Below, piece by piece: positions 45,021 to 57,640 of a DNA stretch of 64,000 nt (its first letter is position 1; every line of letters begins with the position of its first letter). Below the pieces are notes generated by a model. That model did not search any database. It saw only the letters and a list, made by a program, of their open reading frames with translations, and was not told the origin of the DNA. Source of the stretch: Pararge aegeria (taxonomy: Eukaryota; Arthropoda; Insecta; Lepidoptera; Nymphalidae); the NCBI RefSeq assembly GCF_905163445.1, contig NC_053181.1, forward strand, positions 3,038,001 through 3,102,000, written 5' to 3'. The position numbers were made by a program, and so were the translations under genes.

Positions 45021-46961
45021 TGTAATAAAGAAAGGATTGTTATATAGATATAAAGATAGACTAGTCACAAAAAAACATGAGTCACATCATAAAATAGGTG
45101 TAGACATAATTGCGTTGAAGATTTACAACGTCGTAAAACTGATGTTAAAGAAAAATTCGTTTTTATTGTGCGCCAAAAAATCGGCTTAGCAACAAATCAA
45201 AGACATCCCTCGCATGATGATCGCGTAATAAGTTCCACGAAGCTTTAACCGTATTCCAGGCAGACGTGAAATAAGTAATGTTGATGGGGCGCGCGCGCTA
45301 ACGTGGCGACCCATCCAGGCCGCGCGGGCGTTGATTGTATTCAAATACGGGCTTTATTTTGATTTATACAGGGGCTCCACAATTCTGGGGCATAGCTACG
45401 GCCGTATCAGCCGTATCAATAATTAGAGCTACAGGTGCCCCTAACGTATTTAAGCAAAAATTAGTAAAATATTATTGTTACCAAAATTTGTAAGTAGTGG
45501 AAAACAATTAAAAATATTTTTGCAAAAAATAAATCGACTTTGTTGTACAACTAAAAGCAAGAAATAAATATTTTCAACGACATTTTTAAGTTGGTGCCAT
45601 GAAAATGCTGAAAATTACTTGAATAAAGATATTTTTGACTCTGACTTTGTCTTTGACTTAATCAATAAATACCATGTCATGTTTAGAAAAGGTGCAGTAG
45701 CACATTAATAAATATTATAATGTAGCATAAGTAGTAGCAGTAGCGTCACCTTAAGCCCTTATAATAATTCTGGCTGAAAACATTCCTGCAGCGATATCTT
45801 TATAAGCGTACTTTAGGCAGACATGAGAATTAGGCAGGCATCGTTATTATTATTTGAATAAATGGAAATTGTATGCGTGTAACCACACCACGATGACTAC
45901 TATTTGATAGATAGATAGATAGATTGATAAACGACTAAGACTACGGGAGTTATCTTTTCATTGTTCGATTCCATATAGGAAGTGTATCGAAAATTCACTC
46001 GTATTGATATCAAAATACCCACCAACTTAATGTCATGAACATTGGTTGTTAATCAAATATAATTTTATACTGTTTCTTGAAAACTATCTATTAACTAATT
46101 AATAATAATTAGCGTATTTGAAAAAATGCTAATCAATTTAATAAAATATCTGGCAAATATAAATTTATAGTTATCAAAAGATTGGATATTTACCCACTTT
46201 ATAAAATTATTGTAACACTATATTTAAATAAGGCGCAGTAGCTCAGATTAAAAATAAAAATCTACTATTAGGCTTGTTTGTGGTGATGTCTGCGGTGTGG
46301 TGCGTATTGCATGAGTGGTTAATTTGTCTTGGAAGTTTGTTATCATGTACTGAAGCCATGACTGCGAATGTATGCACCGATCCAATAAACTTCCCAAACT
46401 TTGCCGCTTTCTAGAGATTTTTCTCCCAGAACTAAATAATTAGATAGAATAGATAATATGTAATCCTTAATATAAGAACGTAGCATGTTTTTTTCTAAAT
46501 TAAACGGAAATATGCAATTTTCCTTCAGCGCATTTTAAACAACGCTTTGTGGGTACTATTATTATCATAAACAAACTTACGAGTACTTGATTCATGCGTT
46601 CCATTTTTGAGATAATGCCTGTTTTGCCTAAAAGCTAATAAATAAATAATTTGACAACTTCTTTTTGTTTTTCTTTTTGATATTTAAATTTAAAACGTTA
46701 CCGATAAATCTCATTAACATTACACCTGTACATATCCAAACGTTCGTTTTGTACGCTGTACGCGGCGCACGCGCATCTCATTGTCGCCCGTTCCGCCCTG
46801 TGAATAATATTAGTTTGTTATAACATCATCAACCTTTTTTTATCTATAATAAATATATCTAACATACACAAATCAGCATCTCAATTCAGGAATTTTTGAT
46901 AAACATTTTAAACTATGTAGCTTTTGGTTCAAAAACTAAGAAACCTAAATGACAATGAAAT

Positions 46962-47230
46962 TTGACAGCTGGTTAGCGCAGTAGGCAGTAACCCTGCTTT
47001 CTGAGTCCAAGGCCGTGGGTTCGATTCCCACAACTGGAAAATGTTTGTATGATGAAAATGAATATTTTTCAGTGTCTGGGTATTGGTTTTTATATATTAT
47101 AAGTATTCATTTCTATTACACTTCTAAAAATATTCATCAGCTATCTTAGTACCCATAACACAAGCTACGCTTACTTTAGGGTTAGAAGGCGATGTGTGTA
47201 TTGTCGTAGTATCTATATTAATTTATTAAA
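46962..47230 (+). repeat. tRNA-headed SINE (family A)
   Basis: Nearly complete: ttgacagctggttagcgcag, gtgggttcgattcccac, ttcagtgtctgggt, cttagtacccataacacaagc and gcgatgtgtgtattgtcgtag. Confidence 0.8.
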
Positions 47231-47344
47231 AAAAATGAACAATTATGTTTTATAATTTATTAACATTGAACACTAGCTAGAGTAAGCTTAGAGTAAGCTT
47301 TGGTTTTCTATAAGCATTATCTCGACGCGTCCATCTTATCTACT

Positions 47345-47899
47345 CGTATAGCGGGGGGGCGCAGTGGATTTACCGAAGGTTCCTTCGACCATGAGCGGTG
47401 GAAGGCCAGTCCGGGTATAGAACTAGCGGAAGGTCGTGGGCGGTGTCTACCCCGCTAGAGTGTAGAGACAGGGCTGCCTTGGCTTGTGAGCTCCACCAAT
47501 TGGGAGGTTAGTGGCCCGTCCAGGTATGGGACTAACCGGCCATCAAAGGCCGGGGGCGAAAGGGTGTTTCTCCTCCACCCATATTGCTACTGGTGCCTTC
47601 GGAGGACTTGTGCGTCATGGAAGCGGGGTAGTCCGTTACCCACAGCTTAGTCCACGAGTTGACTGATTTGCTGCTGTTCCGGCACTAACAGGCGAAACTG
47701 AGGGACGTTGTGCCCTTCGGCAGCAACCTGCTGCCGGAGTCACGGTGCGAAAGCGTTCCTGGGGCTCCGTCCTCAAGCGGTGAGTCCTAACCGTCGGGTT
47801 CTTGTCAGTAAGAGTCTGACATAACCACGGCGACTCCGCCAGCACCCACACACTCCCACATCCATGGGAAAATTCCCCACGAATAAACGTTAAAAAAAA
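47345..47899 (+). mobile_element. GC-rich polyadenylated retroposon (family H)
   Basis: A sharply GC-rich block of about 550 bases ending cgaataaacgttaaaaaaaaa, that is a poly(A) signal-like motif and a poly(A) run, so it was inserted by reverse transcription. It shares ordered blocks with 17268-17640. No target duplication was recognised and no reading frame is shared. Confidence 0.5.
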
Positions 47900-48239
47900 A
47901 TTGTATATTTATTCGTGTATAAACAAATTTTCTCCTCAAAGTTGGTCGAATAACAAATATGCTTCCGTAAACATGTTCTTACTGAGATGATTCAACAAGA
48001 CTCTATTAAATTAATTACTAAGTAGGTATACCTACACTTGGGAGTTCAAAAAAAGATTTTCAGATAATTTTCATATAATTTGTATGCATAGCCGATACTT
48101 GCGCTACCGTGCCTTGTTTTTTATTTCCAGTGTCCATGTTTTAAATATTTAAATAAAATCCACATCATTAATATTGCCTACAATGTAGTTAATATATTTG
48201 AATAGTATAACATAATCGGGACCTATTCAAAAAATACAA

Positions 48240-48836
48240 AATTCATTTATTCAAGTAGGCCTATTTTATAAGAACTTTTGAAATGTAAAGTCGGTCTGTT
48301 TGTAGCGACTCTACCACCGGTTTGGAAGGCAGATTTCGGTTGTTTCTCTTTTCCAACATAACATTTTAAAATATTTTTTCTAACTTGCAAGGGATGAGAG
48401 CAAAACTGAGTGTTTCTAAGAAACCTTGTCATTAAGAAATACTACAATTGCAACCTCGCTGAAATAAATGTGTTTTAACACATTGTCTTAGCTTATGCAT
48501 TGGTAACTATGGGCCTCATAAGAAGGCTCAGAGTCACTCAGCGGGCGATGGAGAGAGCTAGAGAGCTATGTTATGAGGAAATCCGTAGAAGAACTAGAGT
48601 TACCGACATAGCTCAGCGAGTCGCGAAGCTGAAATGGCAATGGGCGGGGTACATAGCTCGGTGGACAGATGACATCAGGCGAGTAGCTGGGAGCCGTTGG
48701 AGGCAAGCGGCCCAGGACCGTGCATTGTGGAACTCTCTACAAAAGACCTATGTCCAGCAGTGGACATCGATTGGTTGAGATGATGATGATGCATTGGTAG
48801 GCTCAAAGATACCTTCGGAATCATATTATAAAAGCG
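48240..48836 (-). mobile_element. LINE family L 3' end interrupted by another LINE
   Basis: The minus-strand 3' UTR (48240-48360) and reverse-transcriptase end run to 48505, then resume at 48789 (gcattggtaggctcaaagat..ttataaaagcgtatactca). The interruption is the RTE-like insert at 48506-48788. Confidence 0.75.
48506..48788 (+). mobile_element. RTE-like LINE 3' end nested in LINE family L
   Basis: Encodes VAKLKWQWAGYIARWTDDIR, then RVAGSRWRQAAQDRALWNSL and YVQQWTSIG, with an internal deletion, and ends gagatgatgatgatg. The flanks carry the duplication ATGCATTGGTA (48495-48505 and 48789-48799). Confidence 0.85.
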
Positions 48837-51029
48837 TATACTCACGGAAACATTTACAGTAAACGAAACAGTATACGCACATCCGTTTATAGTCGATGGT
48901 TTTCCAATTACCATCCGGTGAGCCATCTGCTGGGTCTATCAATTATTATTATAAAAAAGAGGTTTCCACGATTTAGAGCCTACAGGGTGATATAGGCTAC
49001 CAGAGAAATGGTTTCCTTCCATTCCGTTATGGTGGCCAATTCTTTTGTACATATTTAAAGTATATATTTTCTAAGTCTTACCTCAAAGATATTTCCTGTC
49101 ATTTCATTTTGAAGTAAAACTTCTTTATGCGCGACTAGGGAGTAACTCAGTTTTCTCATTTTTTTCTGACGGATAAACGTCAGTCGTCCGCTATTTAAAA
49201 ATCATAATTTGGATTGGTCGTAAGTATAAATACATTCAAATTCAAACTCAAAATATGTCATATACTACACGGTTCTAGACTTATACGCTAGTGGCAAATA
49301 TCATAATCAGTTAGGATTATTTATTTCCAATATTTTCAAACGGATCCATTGTGAATAGGAAAGTGAAAAAAATATTTTAAATTGCAAAGTTTTTTAAAAA
49401 TCTCTGTATATACTTGTTTATTTATTACTTTTGAAATAAATAAATTATTAATAAATTTTCTGAGGATTGCGACATTCTATAATATTCAATGACAAGGTTA
49501 TATTTACATGTGCTGATCTAACCTTCAATTTTCTACTCTCAATTATTCTATTTAACAAATGAAAATATTTATAAAATGTTAAAGTGATAATTATGAATTT
49601 TAAATAGAACATAAAATGAAATAGTGAATATTAAATGAAATGGCGGAGTCCCTGCAACATTTTACTCTTTCATCAATAAATAATAATAAAAGTTATACTT
49701 CAATCGCGCGTAAAGGTTACACGCACTCACTTTTTTTGATATACGAAGGTGAATAAACTGTCAATAATATAGGTAATAGCATCCTCTTTATATGTGATAT
49801 AATATAAAAGGCAGCAAAGTTAAATAAATTGTATGCAATAATTCTATTCGAACAGCTGCAGATAATGATTTCGGAATTTAAATACTCGGCAGCTAAAAAA
49901 TATAGACCTCTTTCGTTTGTCCTATAAATTGCGACAAGACAATGGTTTTGCAGCCGTAATTATGTATTGAATATTTCATTGGTTTTTTACATAACTTAGT
50001 TAAATGCGCAGGTGTTTTAGTGCCGTCTTCATATACATATATCCATAATTATAAATAACTAAAGCATTCGGCTTATGTGACACAAATAATGATCATTGTG
50101 CCACTAAAAACATTCTTAAGACTTGTTTATAGCTTTAATATGGCCGTAAGCTGCAAGAATTTCATATTAAGAGTAAACTTGATTCAATAAGCAGAAATAA
50201 ACCGCATAATCATGTGTCATCAATATGAAGAAATATAAACAGAAAAATTGGGCTTATTTTATGAGCTGAATTTGTGATTGAAAATTTAATTCTTTTAGTT
50301 AATTTCCACTCAATAAAGCAGCAAACGCAAAATTTATAGTTTCAGAACAAAATAAACCTCCATTTCAATAGGCATACCAACACAACGTTACTAGTATTTT
50401 ATTGTGTGGTGATATTTTTCTCCCGGGGAAAGGACAAAACGTTGTCTCTTCCTACAGTTTTGGATGAATGAATGAATATACTTTTATCACACGCCACAAA
50501 AAGTACATAAAAAAAGAAAAGTATAACAAAACAACGTATACAATTTGGCAGCGTTATCGCTTCATAGCGATTTTATCCTGGGAAACAATTCCAACCCCGA
50601 TAAAGAAGTTCAAAGCACTTCAAAAATACAGTTATAATATTAATAAGTTTTATCAATTCTCCGAGTATCACGTGCACGTGTGGAAATAATATCCTATTAA
50701 TAAACTTCCCCTCCCGGAATTCAGAACATACAGACACCGTGTACACAAATAATATTGAGGCATCAAAAACCACTCCACTATAGTAGTGTTTCTCGAACGG
50801 GCTACAGTCACCTCATTCCATTCAGCAGTTGACAGTAATTATTTTACCTCTTATGTTCTAAACGTTTACCATAAAATGGGGAAAACGGGTTAAAGTTTGT
50901 GAGCGGAAAACACTGCGCGGGTTTAAAGTGAGACGTGCGCGGGGAATTTTCACTGTTTTCGGACACTATGCACTGCAATAATGGCTGAATGAGGATTCGG
51001 TATGTTCTTAATTCTATGCTTCTCCTATT

Positions 51030-51145
51030 CCCTGTGCCGTGCTTTGGCAGGTGGACACGTCAATTTTAAACTAAGTTTATAGTTAATAATGTTAACGGAT
51101 ACAATCGGGGGATATTATTTCGATCTCCTGGCTAACCTAGCCGGG
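51030..51145. repeat. Dispersed repeat of unknown class (family G)
   Basis: Matches 3560-3665 in ordered blocks. The hydrophobic frame just before it (ATG at 50991) resembles a signal peptide by chance or through the element. Confidence 0.4.
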
Positions 51146-51434
51146 CAGTAGGGAAGTAGAAATATGTGCACGCAAAGTCGCGGGCTGTTTAATAATAGTA
51201 TTGTCACTGCTATTGCGTCAGAAGGTCATTTGAACTCAGTTAAAACCGAAAACTTCCGCCCTGGTAATTTCAAAACATATAAACATAATATGTTTACTAA
51301 AGAGGGAGCGAAGACCTGCAACGGAAGCGTAGTGATGAGTCGCCGATGATATAACCAGTGTCGCCGTGCGTCATATCTGATCAATCGACAGACAGACAGT
51401 GAATCAGCTACGGCACTCGATTACTATTATAAGT

Positions 51435-51464
51435 AAACTGCAAAAGGTTGTCCTTTTGCAGTTT
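51435..51464. repeat. Short perfect hairpin
   Basis: Arms 51435-51447 and 51452-51464 (13 bases) pair perfectly around ttgt and are followed by a T run. Confidence 0.6.
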
Positions 51465-52540
51465 GTTTTTTAGCAATTAATATTAAATCAGTATAGTTTT
51501 ACATTTGTTTAAACTCTAAAAGTCCATAATTTTACGAGTCATATCGATGAAAATTAATATTTAGGTTGATAATTAATATGGTCAAATGCATGTTTTTTGG
51601 ATTTATGTAAATTTCTCCCCCAATATCATTCCTCTTATTCCATTTTGGAATATTAGATGAAATAGGAATAAGAGATAAAAGTTTAAGAATTGGAACGCGT
51701 TAAACTAAGGAAATACCAGTCCGAATAAAAAAAAAACATTTTACCATTTAATTGCACAATTTTCGAAAACCGCTTGGAAAATAGCAAACCAAGTAATAGA
51801 GCAAGTTAAACTACATGATTTACTTTAAAAAAACAATCTAAGAACATTCATAAATAAATAACACCTCCAACACTTACTTGTGCTTCATAACGTATGCACG
51901 TCATTTAAATTGAGGATGATATATTTACATATTTATATATGTTGTATATAACATTTGGTGGATTAAATTAATTATGGGTGATGTTATTTCATGTATGTTT
52001 ATATCTTATTTGTATCTTATCTTATTAGTTATATATTTTATTTATATTTTTGTGTAATGTTTTAATTTTATTGATTGCACCACCTACCTCTTTTATATGT
52101 TCTTTGGTGTACAATAAAAGTGTATTCATTAATTCTCGTTCAAATTTGTTCGTATAGGTTTTCAGGATGTTTAGAATATAATAAAGCTTAAAAGTTGTAA
52201 CACGTATGTAAAGGCAATCAGGACAATCACAATAAATGCCATTTTCAATAAAGAGGCACTATATCTGCTTGTGTCGCAGGCGGAGACAGAATTTTTCCTA
52301 AAATTGACGCATAATATCTCAATCATGGACGACGTGACAGAGTTTTTGATATACAAAAGGAGCACAATAAACTTCTTTATTTTAAATAAATTGTCACAAA
52401 CACGCATTTAAATACATCGCAACAACTTGATTAATTTTGATTAAGACTCATTAGTTTACATCTCCTATACCTTCTAAACTTTAGATTGTTATGCACTAAA
52501 CGTGCATGATTATAATCACTTCGTTGTTAGGTTTCCATTT

Positions 52541-52950
52541 TTTGTGATGATTGAGTCAAGATATACACATAATCGAAACAAAAAAATGACAGCAGACGAT
52601 AAAAAGATAAAAATTGAATAGCGCAGCCATATAGAACGCGATCCACGTAGTGATCTAAAAGCAAATAATAACAATATTGATCGTGAACTTAGGCACGTAT
52701 CCACGGACGAGTATATGCTAATGCAGATCAAGGAATACAAAGAACAGGAAAACGTCCCATTTGACCATACAGACCACGTGAATGACAGAGGTTTGGTATA
52801 TTTTTTTGAAGCTTCTGGAGTATATTATTTGTAGATATCTCAAAAATAAGAGTTCTACTTGTACAGAATAGAATTATAATTATTTCACAGATTGAGTGTG
52901 ATTTGCTCTGGTACTTTTAGGAATAACTACTCTAGCTCCCGAAGTTCTTT
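52541..52950 (+). pseudogene. Possible degraded coding sequence, unknown family
   Basis: One frame reads VMIESRYTHNRNKKMTADDK.. with a stop at 52619-52621. It then continues as a hydrophilic, charged stretch (SHIERDPRSDLKANNNN, DRELRHVSTDEYMLMQ, IKEYKEQENVPFDHTDH). A possible intron 52792-52918 (weak donor gtttgg, acceptor acttttag) would join it in phase 1 to a short tail. The residue mix looks protein-like, unlike the AT-rich surroundings, but no family was recognised and the in-frame stop argues for a relic. Confidence 0.25.
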
Positions 52951-54442
52951 AACAGATTCTAACCAAATCGAAGTAGAAAAAATCAGGGAATACGTCTGTT
53001 GAAATTAAAAAATATAAGTCCAAATCTTTTGAGATATCATGTATGGTAACATCACCCAAAAATATCTCGAAGTGATAACCTCCTAAATCGGATATGACGT
53101 CAATTTTGTATGAATATTAAAGTAAACGCTTTTGAAGTTTGATTCAAATTCAATAGCTATTATGCGGTTCTCAGAACGTTCGTGAATGTGACGTAAGTAA
53201 TTTAATGAGAAAGTAACTTATGCAGAGGTAAGTAATACCTTATTTTCAATTAAACGAAACCGAAAACCGGAATTATGGAAACAAGAAGATTCCTAAATCG
53301 TGTGACTCTCTGAATCAAAGGTGCTTATGACTCTTTCATACGTTTTTAACTTCGAAGTATAGAACCCCTAGGTTTTCAGAATTTGGCTAGTGTGAGATAA
53401 ATCTTAAAGAAATTTAATCTCCAAATCTCATGTCATCTTAAGCGTGCATATTCAGAATAAAGGATTTCGTAAAGATTTCCTCACAATAATACTTTTCTAT
53501 TTGAGTATATTATTTTGCATAATTAATCTAACAAAATTTCAAAGCCTCCTTTGCAAATGTTTTTTTTTTTTAATTTTTTTGTAATAACTTTTACTAATGC
53601 TTTTTATATTATTATCAGGACCGTCCTTCTCACATTTGCTTTAAAGGAAGCCCCTTCAATTAATTTCCATAGCGTATCTACACTGGGGCATATAGTCTGC
53701 GAGTATAGTAGAACAATTGTAACGGTCACCGAGGAGGTCCTTGCACTACACCTCTTTAGCAGTTATCAGACCATCTGATTGTGTATCGTTCGATCTGACG
53801 GGTGCGTCGCAGGCGGAATGTCTGCCGAGCCAAGTAGAAACAGCTACTACGTATAATAAAGCTATACGTTATACTGTCTTTGGGATATACAATTTTTTAA
53901 TTTGCCAAAGTACCTGACCACTTGGACGTATTTTATGGACGTATCATCGATGTTTGCTTTCGTTGCAAATTATTGAAGCCCAAAGAAACGTAACTATATC
54001 AACGTGCAAAGGCCTCAAGGTTTTAGAGGATATACTTTATAGATAAATTTGTTTTTTTAAGGGTACTGAAACCATATTTTCTTCTTCCACTGTGTAATCA
54101 TAAATGTACGAGTACGTGAACAGAAGATGGTTGTTCGATTTTCTGTATGTTGCCTACCAAAAGAAGAGAAAGTGAACCGATTCGAATTCCAGATCATTAA
54201 ACCTACGAGATCGCTATGTCGCAAGTAATTAAGGAAATGTTATCTGCGTCTCATCTTTCCTAGACTATCAGGCCGCGTAGATCAATGGCTAAATGTATGC
54301 AAGCGAGTGCACTTCGAGGAACTGTTTAAGTGTAATTTCGAAAATAAACGTCCAATCTCAAATTGGGAGGGCACACGTGATTCCATTGTTCTAAGTAGAG
54401 CCTGTGCGGTCTTATCTAGTTTATTTATATCGATGACTCATG

Positions 54443-54662
54443 GAAGCGGTGATAGCCTAGTGGTTTACGCTTTGAATTCCCTTTCGGGAGGACTGAGTTC
54501 GATCCCTGGCACGAACTTCACGAACAACTCTATTTTTCGGAGTTATGCGTATCACTGGCTTTAACGGTAATGGAAAACATCGTGTGGAAGCCTGCATAAT
54601 ATACTCAAAGGCATGTGAAGTCCACCAATCTACATTAAGCCAGTGTGGTGGAATAACCTTCT
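54443..54662 (+). repeat. tRNA-headed SINE (family B)
   Basis: Head gaagcggtgatagcctagtgg and gagttcgatccctggc, then a shortened body (ggaaaacatcgtgtggaagc, gtccaccaatctacatt). Confidence 0.7.
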
Positions 54663-54701
54663 CATTCGACTTCTTTAAAAATTATTTGGTCGGCCGATCA
54701 A

Positions 54702-54978
54702 TGACGGCCGATTGGCGCAGTGGGCAGCTACCCTGCTTTCTGAGTCCAAGGCCGTGGGTTCGATTCCGACAACTGGACAATATTTTTGTGATGAACATGA
54801 ATATTTTTCAGTGTCTGGGTGTTTATCTATATATTATACTAATAGTATTTATGTATATTATTCATAAAAAATATTCATCAGTTATCTTACTACCCATAAC
54901 ACAAGCTACGCTTACTTAGGGACTAGATGGCGATGTGTGTATTTGTCGTAGTAAATTGATTTCTTTTTTTATATTTAT
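54702..54978 (+). repeat. tRNA-headed SINE (family A)
   Basis: Nearly full length from tgacggccgattggcgcagt to an AT-rich tail, 40 bases after a family B SINE. Confidence 0.8.
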
Positions 54979-55279
54979 TTGGTGGACCAACCAAATGGAC
55001 CACATCATGGTAAATGGAAAACTTTCGCCTATAAACAGAGCAACACTTGCATGCAAGTAATACGACCTTCAAAGTGGTGCCGTGTGTCCGTCAACCTGAG
55101 GCGTACGTGTAAGGATGCCTGTAATTACAACCGTCATGCTTATTTCTGCCGCCAATTAGCATTGCTGTGTTCTGGTCTAAAGGGCGTAGTTGCCAGCGTA
55201 GATACAATCAATCAGTTAATGAATTCGTCAATAAGTTGATGAAATTATCTCTGGTTTAATCCGGTGGAAGGCTTCCGCC

Positions 55280-55705
55280 GTGGTTACATACCAGGGCGAC
55301 ACGGCTCACAAAGACATGCCGCTAAGCGATTTAGCGATACCTAACACTTTGTACGTGTTAGGACGTAACCGGCAACCACGCCAGTTTCAAAATCCACGGT
55401 CCTGGGCCGTTTGTTTTCACCGTCACTCGTTTGATCTCGTCTGTCCACCTCTTTGGGGGGCAACCTACGTTGCGTTTACCGGTTTGGGGTCGACATTTCA
55501 GCACCTTAGTACCCCCAACGTCCAGTGGTTCTCCAAGCTTTGTGCCCTGATTGACACTTCAGCTTCGCGACTCGCTGAGCTATATGGGTGACTCTAGTTC
55601 CTTTACGGATGTCCTCCATTTTGATTTGATCACGTGCCCCTGCCGGGAATCGATGCCGGGACCTCCGACTTAAATCACAGCGCTCACCGTTGCGCTAGGG
55701 AGGGC
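55280..55705. repeat. Mosaic of SINE family C and RTE-like LINE fragments
   Basis: A family C piece (gacatgccgctaagcgatttagcg) is followed by a minus-strand RTE-like LINE piece (about 55390-55625; antisense of agctcagcgagtcgcgaagc) and then a minus family C head (gggacctccgacttaaatcacagcg, gttgcgctagggagg). Confidence 0.6.
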
Positions 55706-57296
55706 TTCATAATAATAATGACATTTCGTTACGACCTATTCCAACCGCGGGCACAGCTAGTATACTATAAACTCTTCGAGTATATTGAGTCCAGACACAA
55801 CACAAAAAGCTAGAAACGCGATAGACACATTGGCATTGTTATTCCGAGAATAAACACAGCTCGCGACAATAGGAAACAAAGGATAAATAGTACTTTTGCA
55901 TAACAGTGGGATTTGTGTTTGTAGAGTCAAGGAGTCGATTCGAGCCTAGCCTCACCCAGCCATTGTAATATTTGCATTGCATAGCTGAAGGCGTTAAACT
56001 TTATGTCACCATATAGCAGTGGCGTGCATTCAGGATATGCACTAAGCGGGAAAATAAAAAACTCAAGCGTGAGCTTTTGATTTGAAATGGAATGGGAACC
56101 CTATATTTTCCCGGAATAAAAAGGGCTCTATATCCCCCTCTGGGATGCGATCTATCTCTATGCAAATTTCATTAAGATCGGTACAGCACAGACTGTCGAA
56201 AATCGGTTGTGAAATAAAATAAATCGAACATACAATCAGCACATTTATTATCTAAATATATTCACATATTTTGTGAATATTAAATTTACTTGCAATTATT
56301 TATCATGCAATTATTTGAAAAATAAGGTTACATACATAACGAATTATTAAAGTTATAAAATACTTAGAAATCATTATACATGAATATTACCGGTCGTGAA
56401 GCATGTAAAATTAAATAAAAAAAGAAATGAAATAATCACTGACGTAATTGTGGAAATAATATCAAATGTTAAAATCTGACCATACGACGTTTCCATGCAA
56501 CTATCGATTCCAAGTTGATGAGTTTTTGATGTGAAACATATATAGGCGAGGGTAATACAGATTTTTGGCTTGGCGATACATGCCGTGGCGACGCATCGCC
56601 CCGCTATATGTACTATACGTAGTCCATACGTGGCAGTGTGTATAGTGTACAGTATTGTTTACTACGTTACACATGTGAGGGTCGGCTGTGTTTTAGTTAA
56701 AGAACTATTTTTAACAATGAAATATACCTGACAGCGATAATTCAGGAAATGAAAGTTTGCAGCCTCCTACAAAGAAAGCAAAATCACACTATAATTGTAA
56801 TGCTTTATCTCTTTATAATGCCACATCTGATTCTTGTTGTAATATTTTCTTTAGAACACAAACAATTTCGATCGTTTTACATCGGCTAGGCTGTCCCGTG
56901 ATGGCGTACACATTTTTTTGAATGGTGCTGTCACTTGAACTGCGACAAAACATTGCATAATTATAAGACCCTGTAAGGTGTAAGTATACCCAAAACTGAA
57001 TGAACCACACCGTCTGATTTACATAGAGATAGTGCGATTCAATTATTATTTCGCGCACGGGTGCGCTACCTACCTACTATCTTTGATGGGCTTTGATAAC
57101 ACCAGCCGCCCTGATAGCATCGCAATCCACGCATAAAGTGCCCCTAAGTGGTTATAACTGTCAAATTTGCGAGCTTGCACGTACCAATCGGGTTGCTAGT
57201 GTAGAATAACATTTTTAACTGCTGTAAGTGCGAAAGCGCAGTAACTTTTGTTAGTAACATCGGGTTTTGTGTGCGACGAGCGATACTGGACACTAA

Positions 57297-57640
57297 GGGT
57301 CCGTTCACACAGACCGGCTCGGAGAGCATCGGCCTGCTTTTTTCTTTTCACACAGACCGGGTCGTATACGCTTGGAATTGGCCGGAGCGGAGCCGCCAAC
57401 TATTTCACATCGACCGGCTGGAAGAGATCTGAAAGCGGGTGCGGCTGCGCGAGCGAGAAAGAGCACGCAAGCGGAGCCGGTCGGCTCCTTTTATTACTTC
57501 ACACGAAGCGCGTTCAGGCATTTTTAATGACAAAAAAGGTGCAAATGCAAAAATAAACTTTACTACAATCACTCAAAACACTGTTTCCAACGTGATAAAA
57601 ATCTGCTCTCCTCTCCGAGCCGGTCTGTGTGAACGGACCC
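57297..57640. mobile_element. MITE with 30-base perfect inverted ends, PIF/Harbinger-like
   Basis: The ends gggtccgttcacacagaccg (and ten further bases) are perfect inverse complements at 57297-57326 and 57611-57640. The flanking TAA at 57294-57296 and 57641-57643 is a 3-base target duplication, which with GGG-starting ends suits PIF/Harbinger. It is GC-rich, has an internal copy of the end motif near 57349 and lacks a transposase. Confidence 0.75.

Noticed and set aside
45907..45925. Short regular repeat as a possible CRISPR or satellite
   Set aside because: A simple GATA microsatellite; the window is eukaryotic and no array structure exists.
47636..47851. Minus-strand 71-residue frame in the GC-rich block
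   Set aside because: Not conserved in the related block at 17268-17640; the block is a retroposon.
50991..51055. Signal-peptide-like short frame followed by GT, resembling another cluster exon 1
   Set aside because: It overlaps dispersed repeat family G, the phase would be 2 not 1, and no TATA box lies at the usual distance.
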